This document shows, piece by piece, positions 22,950 through 30,834 of a DNA stretch of 64,000 nucleotides. The DNA lies in IMG/VR virus record IMGVR_UViG_3300036852_000741, positions 1-64,000 of that record; one strand, given 5' to 3'. The first letter of the stretch is position 1. Each line of letters begins with the position of its first letter. The DNA is from a virus. Under the pieces are notes generated by a model, which was given only the letters and a program-made list of their open reading frames with translations, searched no databases and was not told the DNA's origin. The position numbers and the translations under genes are program-made.

Positions 22950-23201
22950 GTGAGCGCGCAGGACTACGCCGACCTGTCTGACGCCGAGCTTCAGAGCATC
23001 GCCGCCGAGCGGGGGATCGAGGACATCGAGAGCTTCAGCAGGGACGAACTCGTGGAGGAGCTACAGGAGCGTGATGTGGAGAGCGCCGCCGATGCTGCGG
23101 CGTCCACTTCGCAGGACGCGGCTGTTGCCCAAGTGCAGGCCGATGAGGCCCAGCCGGCGCAGCCCGACGAGCCAGGAGGCGCACCTCAGCCTGGCCAGTA
23201 G
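22950..23201 (+). CDS. Rho N-terminal/SAP-like small acidic protein, 83 aa
   Basis: Residues 5-42 (YADLSDAELQSIAAERGIED then SFSRDELVEELQERD) match the Rho N-terminal/SAP-like helical fold, often DNA- or RNA-binding in phage proteins. The rest is acidic, Ala/Gln/Pro-rich and probably disordered. GTG start with AAGGGAG upstream; a G/C-rich hairpin follows the stop. Confidence 0.7.
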   Translation: MSAQDYADLSDAELQSIAAERGIEDIESFSRDELVEELQERDVESAADAAASTSQDAAVAQVQADEAQPAQPDEPGGAPQPGQ

Positions 23202-23234
23202 CGGCGGAGCCTCCCCCCTCCGTTGCTGCGTAGG

Positions 23235-23268
23235 GCGGGGGGGTGGGCCGTGTGGACCCACCCCCCGC
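23235..23268 (+). terminator. GC-rich hairpin after the acidic protein gene
   Basis: GCGGGGGGGTGGG and CCCACCCCCCGC form a stem of about 12 bp with one bulge and a 9-base loop. No T-run. It separates the previous gene from the SSB promoter region, where GTGCGCTACCGT (23281-23292) is a degenerate extended -10. Confidence 0.5.
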
Positions 23269-23324
23269 TCCATCCGTCGGGTGCGCTACCGTCGTGCGCT
23301 CCTACCTCGACCAAGGGAGCGGCT

Positions 23325-23816
23325 GTGTCTGAAAACGTGAACTCCGTGGTGCTCTCGGGACGCCTAACGCGCGACCCCGAGCTTCGCACCCTGCCGTCGG
23401 GCAACACGGTGTGCTCGATCCGCATGGCGGTCAACGGTCGGCGCAAGAACTCCTATGGGGAGTTTGAGGATGTCCCCGGCTTCTACGATGTCACGGTCTG
23501 GGGCAACCGCGGGGAGGCGGTCGCGCGCTACCTGGCCAAGGGTCGGCGCATCCTGGTCCGCGGGCGCTTGCAGTGGCGCGAGTGGGAGACCCAGGATGGG
23601 CACAAACGACAGGCCGTGGAGGTCGTGGCCGACCAGATCGAGTTCATCGACTTCGGCGACGACAAGGACGGCGGCGGAGGCGGCGGGTTCCAGCGGCGTG
23701 AGCCCGAGGTGGCCCCAGACCTCCCGACCCCCGGCGCCGAGGACTTCCAGCCGGCGGCGACGCCCCAGTACGGCGTCCCGGGCGCTGGCCACAGCGACGA
23801 CGACATCCCGTTTTGA
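23325..23816 (+). CDS. ssb: Single-stranded DNA-binding protein, 163 aa
   Basis: Coats single strands during replication and recombination. Residues 1-110 form the OB fold with the usual landmarks SVVLSGRLTRDPELRTLPSG, VCSIRMAVNGR, YDVTVWGNRGEAVARYLAKG and RILVRGRLQWREWE. A Gly/Pro linker leads to the acidic tip DDDIPF, the partner-binding tail. GTG start is set by CTCGACCAAGGGAGC. Works with the annealing protein and the DnaB-like helicase. Confidence 0.95.
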   Translation: MSENVNSVVLSGRLTRDPELRTLPSGNTVCSIRMAVNGRRKNSYGEFEDVPGFYDVTVWGNRGEAVARYLAKGRRILVRGRLQWREWETQDGHKRQAVEVVADQIEFIDFGDDKDGGGGGGFQRREPEVAPDLPTPGAEDFQPAATPQYGVPGAGHSDDDIPF

Positions 23817-23908
23817 TGCTCGTTGACCTGTTGCAGAGCATCTCACTCGCACTCCTCGGCACGGCGTTTCTGGTCCACCTGCTCTGGCACTACCTACGGG
23901 GTCGCTGA
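23816..23908 (+). CDS. Micro membrane protein, 30 aa
   Basis: One hydrophobic helix (SISLALLGTAFLVHLLWHYL) and a basic end RGR. ATG overlaps the SSB stop as TGATG, and its own stop overlaps the next ATG the same way, which supports translation. Confidence 0.6.
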   Translation: MLVDLLQSISLALLGTAFLVHLLWHYLRGR

Positions 23909-24141
23909 TGGAGTCGCGTGAGGTGTTCTACGACTGGGAGGCCGAGCTTCCCAGCGGCCTGTGGCAGATCGGAACGCGCACGCTCAAGGTGCGCACCTGG
24001 GTGGTCGTGCGCGGCCAGGAGAACGACGAGGGCAGCTTCGTCGTGCGCCACATCGTGAGCGTCAAGCGCCACGAGGTGGAGCCGGCCGACTGGCAGGCGC
24101 CGAAGCGGCCCGGCGACGAGCGGCGCCAGTCGCGCGTGTGA
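23908..24141 (+). CDS. Hypothetical protein, 77 aa
   Basis: Unknown, compact beta-type N-terminal part (YDWEAELPSGLWQIGTRTLK, TWVVVRGQENDEGSFVVRHI) and a basic, polar tail. Coupled to both neighbours by TGATG overlaps. Confidence 0.75.
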   Translation: MESREVFYDWEAELPSGLWQIGTRTLKVRTWVVVRGQENDEGSFVVRHIVSVKRHEVEPADWQAPKRPGDERRQSRV

Positions 24142-24377
24142 TGGCGGACCCGCGGACACTGAGCGTCCCGGTGGTCGCCGGCAAGGTGGAGGGGCTGAGG
24201 TGGGGGCAGTTGCCGCCGATCGTCCCGGGCGGCGAGCTTCAGCCGTTCGTGGTCCTGGAGTTCACGACGATCGTGGGCGCCAAGCTGCGCATTCAGGTAC
24301 CGGCCGCTGCCTACGAGGACCTGCTCGCCCACCAGCAGCAGACGATCGAGACCCTGCGAGCCGACGCGTTGAAGTGA
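24141..24377 (+). CDS. Hypothetical protein, 78 aa
   Basis: Unknown. Beta-rich first half (LSVPVVAGKVEGLRWGQLPP) then a helix AAAYEDLLAHQQQTIETLRA. TGATG coupling at both ends. Confidence 0.75.
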   Translation: MADPRTLSVPVVAGKVEGLRWGQLPPIVPGGELQPFVVLEFTTIVGAKLRIQVPAAAYEDLLAHQQQTIETLRADALK

Positions 24378-24613
24378 TGGCCGACAAGTGCCGGCGCTGT
24401 GCTGCGCCGATCCGGTGGGGCAAGACCGCCAAGGGGCGCCGGATGCCCCTCGATGCCGAGCCGAACCCGGAGGGCAACGTCGTGATGCTGGACGAGTTCG
24501 GCAACGTCCGGGTGCTCAAGAAGGACGAGGAGCCGCCGCGCGGGGTCGCGAGGTGGATGCCGCATTGGGCAAGCTGTCCGCACGCCGAGGCGTTCCGCAA
24601 CGCCCCACACTAG
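24377..24613 (+). CDS. Zinc-ribbon phage protein, 78 aa
   Basis: Opening MADKCRRCAAPIRWGKTAKG with C-x-x-C, and a late SCPHAEAF, is the usual pattern of a small zinc-ribbon family found in actinophages (CRRC..P......G..MPLD). Function unknown. Its TAG stop is the first three bases of the next dyad operator. Confidence 0.75.
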   Translation: MADKCRRCAAPIRWGKTAKGRRMPLDAEPNPEGNVVMLDEFGNVRVLKKDEEPPRGVARWMPHWASCPHAEAFRNAPH

Positions 24614-24633
24614 CTCACATCGTGTGCTAAGCT
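24611..24633 (+). promoter_or_regulatory. Dyad promoter overlapping a stop codon
   Basis: TAGCTCACATCGTGTGCTA with -10 TAAGCT (24628-24633). Its first TAG is the upstream stop codon. GACCGACCAAGGGGG follows. Confidence 0.85.
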
Positions 24634-24659
24634 CCATGTGGACCGACCAAGGGGGCCAC

Positions 24660-24890
24660 ATGAGTATCAAGCTCACCGCGAGGGAGCGCCGGGCGATCGC
24701 GAAGGCGACGAGGCGGCACCTCGCTGCTGAGGGCTACGACGGGGGCTACGGCATCGACACCGCCAGGGCCTTCATCGAGACGCAGGTCGATGACCTGGGG
24801 CGCTTCGAGGGCGTGCCGTACACGGACATCAGCGACTACGCGCAGGGGTTGGCGCGCTTTGTCTGCCCGCGCGAGGCCAGGGACTTCTAG
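24660..24890 (+). CDS. Hypothetical protein, 76 aa
   Basis: Unknown, helical (SIKLTARERRAIAKATRRHL then GIDTARAFIETQVDDLGRF), ending FVCPREARDF. Start set by the start-associated sequence. Single-gene operon between two dyad promoters. Confidence 0.75.
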   Translation: MSIKLTARERRAIAKATRRHLAAEGYDGGYGIDTARAFIETQVDDLGRFEGVPYTDISDYAQGLARFVCPREARDF

Positions 24891-24913
24891 GTGCTCACGA
24901 TGTGTGCTACCAT
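24891..24913 (+). promoter_or_regulatory. Dyad promoter
   Basis: GTGCTCACGATGTGTGCTA directly after a stop codon, with TACCAT (24908-24913), then TTGGGGTGCAG and CCCGACCAAGGAGCC. Confidence 0.85.
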
Positions 24914-24946
24914 TGGGGTGCAGGATTCCCGACCAAGGAGCCACCA

Positions 24947-25243
24947 ATGAGCGTCACCCAGACGATCGCGCAGCAGGCGAAAGCCCAGGGCGTGAAGGCC
25001 AAGAAGCTCGTCAAGATGGACGAGCGGACGCTGCGCTTCCACCAGAAGCGCGGCGGCTTCGTGTTCAACACCGACGTGGCCTACGACCGCGCCCGCGACC
25101 TCTACAACATCACGGTCCACAAGCTGGACATGCGCCTGGAGGTTGGCGGTGAGTTCAACGCCAACTACGGCGACCTGCTGGCGACCAAGACCTACCAGGG
25201 CGCCTTCTGCGACCAGCTTGGCGACTTGATCGGGAGGCTGTGA
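24947..25243 (+). CDS. Hypothetical protein, 98 aa
   Basis: Unknown. Basic helical start (IAQQAKAQGVKAKKLVKMDE), then a mixed alpha/beta region (YDRARDLYNITVHKLDMRLE). ATG seven bases after the start-associated sequence. Confidence 0.75.
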   Translation: MSVTQTIAQQAKAQGVKAKKLVKMDERTLRFHQKRGGFVFNTDVAYDRARDLYNITVHKLDMRLEVGGEFNANYGDLLATKTYQGAFCDQLGDLIGRL

Positions 25244-25554
25244 TGCCGTACATCATCTGCGTCAGCCGACCGGGCTGCCTGCCCGAGCAGGAGCCGTTCG
25301 CGGTCGCCGACCTTGGCGAGGCCAAGGACCATGCGGCGAGTATCGCGGTCGAGGCCAACACATCGCTGAGGCACGTCGGCCAGGCCCACACGCTGCCCGA
25401 GGAGGGCGGCAGAATCGGTCCGCTGCCGGACGGCTATGTGATCGAGGTTCGGCGCGTGGACTGGCTCGAACTGGCCGCCAGCATGGCGCAGCGATTCATC
25501 GGCCAGCCGCCGGACGTGATCCTCCACGCCTACAACGAAGGGACGCGGCGCTAA
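25243..25554 (+). CDS. Hypothetical protein, 103 aa
   Basis: Unknown. Starts PYIICVSRPGCLPEQEPFAV and has AKDHAASIAVEANTSLRHVG. A GTG one codon earlier is possible; the ATG is better spaced from GGGAGG. Confidence 0.75.
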   Translation: MPYIICVSRPGCLPEQEPFAVADLGEAKDHAASIAVEANTSLRHVGQAHTLPEEGGRIGPLPDGYVIEVRRVDWLELAASMAQRFIGQPPDVILHAYNEGTRR

Positions 25555-25799
25555 TGCGCGAGTACACCTTTGAGGAGATGCGCGCGATCGAGCGCGGCTG
25601 TCAGATCGAGGTGCGCCTCCACGGCCAGCGGGTCATCGCGGGCACCTTCCTGGGCATCGCCCCGGGCAGGGAGAGCGGCACGGTGCGCCAGCGCCAGGCG
25701 GCGCTGGGCGTGCGCTACGGCGCGATCATCGAGCACCTTCGCGAGGACGACGTGTGCGCCATCCGCGCCGACGCGCGCAGGGCCAGGGCCCGTCGCTGA
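25554..25799 (+). CDS. Hypothetical protein, 81 aa
   Basis: Unknown, with a small barrel-like core (CQIEVRLHGQRVIAGTFLGI) and an Arg/Ala-rich C-terminus that may bind nucleic acid. ATG overlaps the previous stop as TAATG. Last gene of the operon from 24.9 kb. Confidence 0.75.
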   Translation: MREYTFEEMRAIERGCQIEVRLHGQRVIAGTFLGIAPGRESGTVRQRQAALGVRYGAIIEHLREDDVCAIRADARRARARR

Positions 25800-25852
25800 C
25801 CCTGGCCCTCAAGGACATGAGCCCTCTGGACGAATAGAGGACTACGGGCTCG

Positions 25853-25903
25853 ACGCGAGCGTCCTTGGGGGGGGCTGGCGCCGGGTCATGTGATCCGGGA
25901 CCA
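25853..25903 (+). promoter_or_regulatory. Block shared with 35847-35900, before secreted-protein genes
   Basis: GACGCGAGCG, a short variable stretch, then GGCTGGCGCCGGGTC and GTG. The same order of words occurs before the collagen-like gene at 35.9 kb. No dyad or clear -10 is present. Inference: a regulatory element common to exported proteins. Confidence 0.5.
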
Positions 25904-25920
25904 AGACCAAGGGGGAGGAC

Positions 25921-26424
25921 ATGAAGAAGGTACTTGCGGTGCTGGTTGCTGCGAGCGTTGGTGCGCTCGCGGTGGGCTGCGCCGAGACACAGACGGGCAG
26001 CATCGCGCCCAAGGCGACGCCGAAGGCGCACGTCTCGGAGCGCGGCGGCGCCCGCGACACCTGGCCGAAGACGCCGGCCCCCGAGCCGGCGCCCGTCGCA
26101 GCCAAGCCGGACGGGAAGTTCTCGTCTAGCTGCGACCTGCTGCTCAACATCGACTCGCCGTCGCATCTGGTGGCGCAGACGAAGTTGCGCAACACCGGCA
26201 ACGTCGGGATTGTGGTCAAGGCGACCGCGGTGTTCGAGCAGGTGGGCACCAGCCCGCTGAAGCTGTCGAAGATCGTCAGGGTGACCCGCGGGCACTCGCG
26301 GCGCGTCAACTTCGACACCGAGGTTAGCTCGGAGCAGATCGACCGCTACCAGGCGGCCTACGGCCAGGGCGACGAGTGTCGGGTGCGCGTGAGCATCATC
26401 GACTCCTTCGGCGAGGCCGTCTAG
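25921..26424 (+). CDS. Secreted lipoprotein, 167 aa
   Basis: A classic lipoprotein signal peptide: MKK, a hydrophobic stretch VLAVLVAASVGALAV and lipobox LAVGC with Cys20 as lipidation site. A Pro/Ala/Lys linker (25-65) leads to a beta-rich domain with two Cys (SCDLLLNID, GDECRVRVSIID) that may pair, and KLRNTGNVGIVVKATAVFEQ, resembling FxLYD/DUF-type extracellular beta domains. Expected on the host cell surface, where a phage lipoprotein may block superinfection. GACCAAGGGGGAGG precedes the ATG. Confidence 0.8.
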   Translation: MKKVLAVLVAASVGALAVGCAETQTGSIAPKATPKAHVSERGGARDTWPKTPAPEPAPVAAKPDGKFSSSCDLLLNIDSPSHLVAQTKLRNTGNVGIVVKATAVFEQVGTSPLKLSKIVRVTRGHSRRVNFDTEVSSEQIDRYQAAYGQGDECRVRVSIIDSFGEAV

Positions 26425-26456
26425 CCAGCCTGGGGGGAACCATCCGGCGTGGGCGT

Positions 26457-26462
26457 TAGCCT
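26457..26462 (+). promoter_or_regulatory. Leaderless-type -10 box TAGCCT
   Basis: TAGCCT lies seven bases before the ATG of the nuclease gene, and no ribosome site is present. Confidence 0.65.
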
Positions 26463-26469
26463 GCGCCGG

Positions 26470-26841
26470 ATGCTTGTTCCCGACCCGGCGTATCGCTACC
26501 GCGCCACCGCGCGGAGAGTCATCGACGGCGACACGATTTTGGCGGACGTGGACCTGGGCTTCTACATCCAGACGACCATTCGCGTGCGCCTTTTTGGGGT
26601 GGACACCCCGGAGTTGAATCGCGCCGACCAGCGCGACGCGGCACGGGAGGCGCGAGAGTACGTCTTGCGTCTGCTGTTCACCGACGCCGGCCAGCCGGTC
26701 CCCCTGATCCTGGAGTCCTACAAGGACCACCGCAGCTTCGATCGCTGGGTGTGCCGGGTCTGGTTCGCCCGCCTCAATGGGCCCGTGGACCTCGCGGAGG
26801 CGCTCATCGCGGCCGGGTATGGCAAGCGCATCGAGGCATGA
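26470..26841 (+). CDS. Staphylococcal-nuclease-like thermonuclease, 123 aa
   Basis: Small Ca-dependent DNA/RNA nuclease fold. Landmarks are RRVIDGDTILADVDLG (catalytic Asp21), IRVRLFGVDTPELN (Arg40, Asp45, Glu48), AREAREYVLRLL, and HRSFDRWVCRVW (Arg88 or Arg92), then DLAEALIAAGYGKR, matching the SNase order of active-site residues. No signal peptide from the ATG chosen, so cytoplasmic. Lies upstream of the terminase genes in a leaderless operon; might degrade host DNA or process packaging ends. Confidence 0.85.
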   Translation: MLVPDPAYRYRATARRVIDGDTILADVDLGFYIQTTIRVRLFGVDTPELNRADQRDAAREAREYVLRLLFTDAGQPVPLILESYKDHRSFDRWVCRVWFARLNGPVDLAEALIAAGYGKRIEA

Positions 26842-26867
26842 CACCTACACCGAGGAGGTAGAAGCAG

Positions 26868-27263
26868 ATGGGCGACGATGTGGATGGCGTGGCGGGCCTG
26901 ATGACCCAGAAGGCCGCCCCCAAGCCCACCGACTATGTGGTGCTCCAGGCCGTGTATGTGGACAGCGAGGGCCTGGTGGTCAGCGAGGACGCGTCCCGGC
27001 TTCCGGTGGATGACTCTGGGCGGATCATGCTCTGGGCGCCTCTGCTCAACGAGACGCCGGCCCAGGGCTCAGACGGGAAGGCGCGGATTGTGGCGGCGCG
27101 CTCGGACAAGGAGGCGTGCCGGATCGCCACTCGCATGAGCGACGATGAGGACCTCCAGCGGCCCGGCGCCTACAAGGCCATCCCGTGGAGGTCGTGGAAG
27201 GGTGGTGTCGTGTACCACAACGATCAGCGTCTGGTGACCACTGCCGCCGATCTGGAGGACTAG
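26868..27263 (+). CDS. Hypothetical protein, 131 aa
   Basis: Unknown. Mid-region SRLPVDDSGRIMLWAPLLNE and a C-terminal RSWKGGVVYHNDQRLV, soluble. CGAGGAGG lies twelve bases before the ATG. Its TAG stop starts the TAGGCT box of the next gene. Confidence 0.75.
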   Translation: MGDDVDGVAGLMTQKAAPKPTDYVVLQAVYVDSEGLVVSEDASRLPVDDSGRIMLWAPLLNETPAQGSDGKARIVAARSDKEACRIATRMSDDEDLQRPGAYKAIPWRSWKGGVVYHNDQRLVTTAADLED

Positions 27264-27274
27264 GCTCTAGGTCC

Positions 27275-27445
27275 GTGAGGCTGAGGCACCCCGCCCCGCC
27301 GTGTCCCGATTCCTCCGGCAGGCCCTTCGGGTTGCTCGCCAGCTACTGCGGAGACTGCCGGCGGCACTGGCTCGACTCGCCCGACGCCCGGCGCCGTTGG
27401 CCGCGGTGCCCGTTCTGTGGGCAGCGCAAGGTGAAGAACGGGTGA
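27275..27445 (+). CDS. Zinc-ribbon protein, 56 aa, leaderless
   Basis: A tight zinc ribbon: PPCPDSSG, YCGDCRRHW, then RCPFCGQRK, that is two CxxC knuckles. GTG lies eight bases after TAGGCT (27261-27266) and lacks a ribosome site, so the transcript is probably leaderless. Such proteins sit near terminase genes in many phages; function unknown. Confidence 0.7.
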   Translation: MRLRHPAPPCPDSSGRPFGLLASYCGDCRRHWLDSPDARRRWPRCPFCGQRKVKNG

Positions 27446-27732
27446 GGACGGTGGTCAAGGTGCAGGTCGTCGGTGGGCCGCTGGACGGACTGGTGACGAC
27501 GATCGCCGATCCTCCGCCTGTCATTTTTCTCTGTCAGGCGACCGGGGTTGCCTATGTCGTGCCGGGCACGGGGCGCTGGATGTACATGGCTGAGGACGAC
27601 GAGGGGTGCATCAGGCGCTACGTCTGCGTCGAGCACACCCACGCCTGCTGTCTGGTCTGTGGTGCTGTTCGTGCGCGCGCGGCGTGCTGCGACGCGTGCC
27701 ACAGGCCGGTCGGTGCACGCGGGTGGGCATGA
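27442..27732 (+). CDS. Cys-rich hypothetical protein, 96 aa
   Basis: The N-terminal half is beta-rich (VKVQVVGGPLDGLVTTIADP), a pattern seen in small phage proteins. The C-terminal half has ACCLVCGAVRARAACCDACH, a probable double zinc knuckle. GTG overlaps the previous stop as GTGA. Confidence 0.7.
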   Translation: MRTVVKVQVVGGPLDGLVTTIADPPPVIFLCQATGVAYVVPGTGRWMYMAEDDEGCIRRYVCVEHTHACCLVCGAVRARAACCDACHRPVGARGWA

Positions 27733-27977
27733 TGGCCGGCCGAGCGGCGTTCGTGTACCGCGAGGACGGCGAGCCTGTTCTAAACGCCTACGCGCGGCGC
27801 ATCCACGCCAGGGCGCTGGCGGACGCCTTTTACCTCAGCGTCTGGCGCTCCATGGGTCCGCAGGCGGCGGGGCGCGCGACATGTGCACGCTTCGGCCATG
27901 ATGTGCGCGCCGGCCGTTGTGACAGGTGCGGGCTGGGTGTCGCTGCCGTGCGCGAGGAGCGCCTTCTGGGCAGGTAG
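27729..27977 (+). CDS. Hypothetical protein with late CxxC, 82 aa
   Basis: Unknown. Helical middle (AYARRIHARALADAFYLSVW) and an end CARFGHDVRAGRCDRCGLG like zinc-ribbon tails. Two adjacent ATGs; the first overlaps the previous stop as ATGA. Confidence 0.65.
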   Translation: MMAGRAAFVYREDGEPVLNAYARRIHARALADAFYLSVWRSMGPQAAGRATCARFGHDVRAGRCDRCGLGVAAVREERLLGR

Positions 27978-28009
27978 CGGCCCAGTCTGGCTGGGTCTTG
28001 CGGTGGGGG

Positions 28010-28015
28010 TACGCT
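28010..28015 (+). promoter_or_regulatory. Leaderless-type -10 box of the terminase operon
   Basis: TACGCT lies six bases before the GTG of the small terminase gene; GGGGG precedes it. No ribosome site, so a leaderless start is inferred. Confidence 0.65.
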
Positions 28016-28021
28016 GTCGGC

Positions 28022-28552
28022 GTGGGCCTCACCAGCACGCAGCGGGCGAAGCGCAACGCTCAGGTCGTGCGCGACCGCCTGGAGGCCGAGCTTCCCTGGG
28101 AGGAGATAGCTAAGCGCAACGGCATCAACGCGCGGCACTGCCGGGAGGTGGTGCGGTCGTGGCTGGGGGAGGCGGGGCCGACCGCCGACGAGGACCCGAT
28201 CAAGGTCGTGGACGATCTTCTGCGCGGCTACTCCACCGACCTGTGGGAGTTGACGGAGGCCGCGAACGCCGCCTGGGATGAGCGCAACGTGGCGGCCGTG
28301 ATTGCTGCGGTGCGTTCGCGCATGGAGGTGCGCAACAAGGCGGTGGAGCTTCTCCAGGCCACCGGCCGACTTCCGAAGGACCTGGGCCGGCTGCGGGTCG
28401 AGGTGGATGTGCGCTGGCTCACCGAAGTCATCCTGGAAATCTTCGCCCGCCACCAGGTCCCGGCGGCAGCACGGCGCGAGCTAATGGAAGCGCTGCGGCC
28501 GAGCCAGCCGGAAAGCAACGGCCACGCGGTCGCGGAGCAGGAGGAGGAGTAG
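28022..28552 (+). CDS. terS: Terminase small subunit-like protein, 176 aa
   Basis: DNA-recognition part of the packaging motor, named from its position directly before TerL and its layout. A basic N-terminal HTH-like region (STQRAKRNAQVVRDRLEAEL then WEEIAKRNGINARHCREVVR) is followed by oligomerisation helices with DERNVAAVIAAVRSRMEVRN and a late ARRELMEALR. An acidic tail ends EQEEE. Length is normal for TerS. Confidence 0.75.
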   Translation: MGLTSTQRAKRNAQVVRDRLEAELPWEEIAKRNGINARHCREVVRSWLGEAGPTADEDPIKVVDDLLRGYSTDLWELTEAANAAWDERNVAAVIAAVRSRMEVRNKAVELLQATGRLPKDLGRLRVEVDVRWLTEVILEIFARHQVPAAARRELMEALRPSQPESNGHAVAEQEEE

Positions 28553-30325
28553 GTGTCCTCGGGGCGAGGGCTGGCGGTCTACCACCGGCGTCGGGTGGCC
28601 GCCGACGAGCCGGTGCTGCTGCTGTCGGAGGCGATGTACGAGCGCTTGCGCCTGGCCGACAGCGACGAGAGCGAGCGCCGCACTCCGTTTCTGGACTGGG
28701 CCCTGCGCATCCCCGAGCCCAAGACGGGCACGCTGGACTTCCAGCGCTTCCCGTTCCAGCGCGAGATGTACAAGGAGGGCGCCGACGCCCACGAGGTGGC
28801 CGTGATGAAAGCCACGCAGGTGGGCGTGTCGGCTTATCTCATTCGCTGGGCGATGTACTGGCCGGACATGAAGGGCCTCACCGCCCTCTACGTGTTCCCC
28901 AAGCGCGTGCAGCTTGGCGAGTTTTCACAGCAGCGCATCCGTCCGCTGATCCGCAACGGCGAGTACCTCCAGCGGCGGGTGCCGCGCGACCACATCGACA
29001 ACCTGTTTCAGAAGCAGATCGGGCTGGGGTTCGTGAACTTCCGCGGCTCGGAGGTCAAGGACGACCTGGACGCGGTGGACGCCGACGTGATCGCTTTCGA
29101 TGAATACGACCGGCTCAACCAGCAGAACATCGCCGACGCCGAGCACCGCGTGGACGCCTCGCCGCTGGGCCTGATCCGCCGGGTGGGCAACCCGACGATT
29201 GACGACTTCGGGATCGCCAGGGCGTACGAGCGCTCCGACAAGCGGCGCTGGCACGTCAAGTGTGGCTGCGGGGAGTGGCAGACGCTGGACTTCTACGAGA
29301 ACGTCATCTACGTCCCGCGCGAGCCCACCGAGACCAAGCCGCCGTACGTGGGCTGCCGGCGCTGCTGCCGGCCGCTGGACGTGCGCCAGGGCGCCTGGGT
29401 GGCCGAGCATCCAGGCCGCGACGTGCGCGGCTACCACATCACCCGGCTGATGGTGCCCGAGGTCAACCTGGCCCGGATCATCGCCAACTCCCAGATGCGC
29501 GAGCCCTACGCCGTGCAGACGTTCTTCAACAAGGACCTGGGGCTGCCCTACTCGCCGGCCGAGGGCCGGCTGTCGCTCCAGGCGCTGGCGGCGGCGCAGA
29601 GCGCTGGCGGCATGTACTGCACCGTACCGGGGCATGTGCGCGACGGCTCGCTGGTGACGATGGGGGTCGACGTGGCCAGCGTGCGCAACCTGAGCATTCG
29701 GATTAGCCGCCACCTGCCCTCCGCCGACGGGCGGACCCGCAAGCTCGCGTTGTGGATCGGGGAGGTCGATAGCTTCGATGAGGTGGTAACGCTGATGGAT
29801 CGCTACGCCGTGAACATGGCGGTCATCGACCACCTCCCCGAGTACCGGCTGGCCCAGGGCGTGGCCGAGCGCTTCCCCGGGCGGGTGTACCTGTGCAACT
29901 TCGCCACCCAGAACGACGTGCTCAAGGTCGACGCCGAGATGCGCCGGGCGAGTGTGCGCCGCGTCGAGGCGCTGGACGCCACCCTGGAGATGGTGCGTTC
30001 GCAGCGCAACCTGCTGCCGGCCGACTGGCCCGACAACTACGTCTCCCAGATGCGCGCACCGGTCCGCGTGGCCGAGAAGGATGAGGTGGGGCGTAAGGTG
30101 GTGCGCTACGTGAGCACGGGCCCAGATGACTTCGCCATGAGCGAGGTTTACGACCTGGTGGCCACCGAGTGTTGGCACATCCACACTGAGGTCGAGCAGG
30201 CTGCCGAGGAGCAACTGCGCCCCCTCGATTCGATGCTTGAGTTCACTCGCTCGGGCCTGGCTGACCCCGAGGACATTAGCTATCGCGCTGGCCCGGAGCG
30301 CGAGCCCGGCTTGGACGACGGCTAG
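28553..30325 (+). CDS. terL: Terminase large subunit, GpA-like, 590 aa
   Basis: ATP-driven DNA packaging motor and nuclease. ATPase part: a Walker A variant HEVAVMKATQVGVSAYLIRW near residues 80-100, Walker B VDADVIAFDEYDRLNQQ near 176-192. A zinc-binding insert with CGCGEW and CRRCCRPL near 240-275 is typical of lambda GpA-type terminases. RNase H-fold nuclease part begins VTMGVDVASVRN near 368 with later acids in IDHLPEYR. GTG start directly after the TerS stop, with AGGAGGAG upstream. Confidence 0.9.
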   Translation: MSSGRGLAVYHRRRVAADEPVLLLSEAMYERLRLADSDESERRTPFLDWALRIPEPKTGTLDFQRFPFQREMYKEGADAHEVAVMKATQVGVSAYLIRWAMYWPDMKGLTALYVFPKRVQLGEFSQQRIRPLIRNGEYLQRRVPRDHIDNLFQKQIGLGFVNFRGSEVKDDLDAVDADVIAFDEYDRLNQQNIADAEHRVDASPLGLIRRVGNPTIDDFGIARAYERSDKRRWHVKCGCGEWQTLDFYENVIYVPREPTETKPPYVGCRRCCRPLDVRQGAWVAEHPGRDVRGYHITRLMVPEVNLARIIANSQMREPYAVQTFFNKDLGLPYSPAEGRLSLQALAAAQSAGGMYCTVPGHVRDGSLVTMGVDVASVRNLSIRISRHLPSADGRTRKLALWIGEVDSFDEVVTLMDRYAVNMAVIDHLPEYRLAQGVAERFPGRVYLCNFATQNDVLKVDAEMRRASVRRVEALDATLEMVRSQRNLLPADWPDNYVSQMRAPVRVAEKDEVGRKVVRYVSTGPDDFAMSEVYDLVATECWHIHTEVEQAAEEQLRPLDSMLEFTRSGLADPEDISYRAGPEREPGLDDG

Positions 30326-30408
30326 TCGCCGTAGTCGCGCACTCGCAGGGCGCGCCAACGCATCCGGCGCTCCATCTCCTCGGGGTCGTAGTCGAACAGT
30401 GCGGACAT
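30322..30408 (-). CDS. Possible minus-strand micro-gene, 28 aa
   Basis: Encodes MSALFDYDPEEMERRMRWRA and ends VRDYGD, which looks like real protein sequence. It is convergent with terL (stops overlap by four bases). There is no good ribosome site or promoter, so it may be a remnant of a longer gene. Confidence 0.35.
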   Translation of the reverse strand: MSALFDYDPEEMERRMRWRALRVRDYGD

Positions 30409-30426
30409 TGCCCCGGAGGGCTCCTG

Positions 30427-30475
30427 TAGCTCACATCGTGTGCTATCATCCTGCCTGGTGCGGCGGTAACGCCGC
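30427..30475 (+). promoter_or_regulatory. Dyad promoter with GNRA-loop leader hairpin
   Basis: TAGCTCACATCGTGTGCTA, -10 TATCAT (30444-30449), then hairpin GCGGCG-GTAA-CGCCGC (30460-30475) and ATCCCGACCAAGGAGG. First of the accessory-region operons. Confidence 0.9.
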
Positions 30476-30502
30476 GATCCCGACCAAGGAGGAGTGAGCG
30501 TC

Positions 30503-30631
30503 ATGAGGGTGCAGGCTGTCGGCGGGACCCACGACTGGGTGGTGCTCGCGATCTGGATGGGCGCCGAGCGCGTCGTGTTCCGGGGCGACCTGTTTGCCTG
30601 CCTGGCGTTCGCGCGCGAGGGGGTGGCGTGA
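30503..30631 (+). CDS. Hypothetical protein, 42 aa
   Basis: Short protein MRVQAVGGTHDWVVLAIWMG and onward, moderately hydrophobic but without a clear membrane helix. AAGGAGG lies ten bases before the ATG; the stop overlaps the next ATG as TGATG. Confidence 0.65.
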   Translation: MRVQAVGGTHDWVVLAIWMGAERVVFRGDLFACLAFAREGVA

Positions 30632-30834
30632 TGTGGAGCTTCCACAAGCCTGGCCCTGACGGGTGGCGCCGGAGTCTCGGCTACCGCACGCGGCGCACTC
30701 AGTACGGCAACTACGAGCTACAGCGGTGGACTGGTGCCCCCGATTGGGAGCACATCGGCTTCGCTCGGACCTACGGTCAGGTGCGTGCGATGGCCAGCGG
30801 GGACGCCGCGAGGCGCGAGGCTGGCCGCCGATAG
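30631..30834 (+). CDS. Hypothetical protein, 67 aa
   Basis: Unknown, rich in Trp/Tyr/Arg (SFHKPGPDGWRRSLGYRTRR). Its TAG stop doubles as the start of the next operator. Confidence 0.7.
   Translation: MWSFHKPGPDGWRRSLGYRTRRTQYGNYELQRWTGAPDWEHIGFARTYGQVRAMASGDAARREAGRR

Noticed and set aside
28925-30358. 477-codon open frame on the minus strand opposite terL
   Set aside because: GC-rich genomes give long antisense frames. It lacks a ribosome site, has low-complexity His/Val/Ala content, and overlaps a clear terminase gene.
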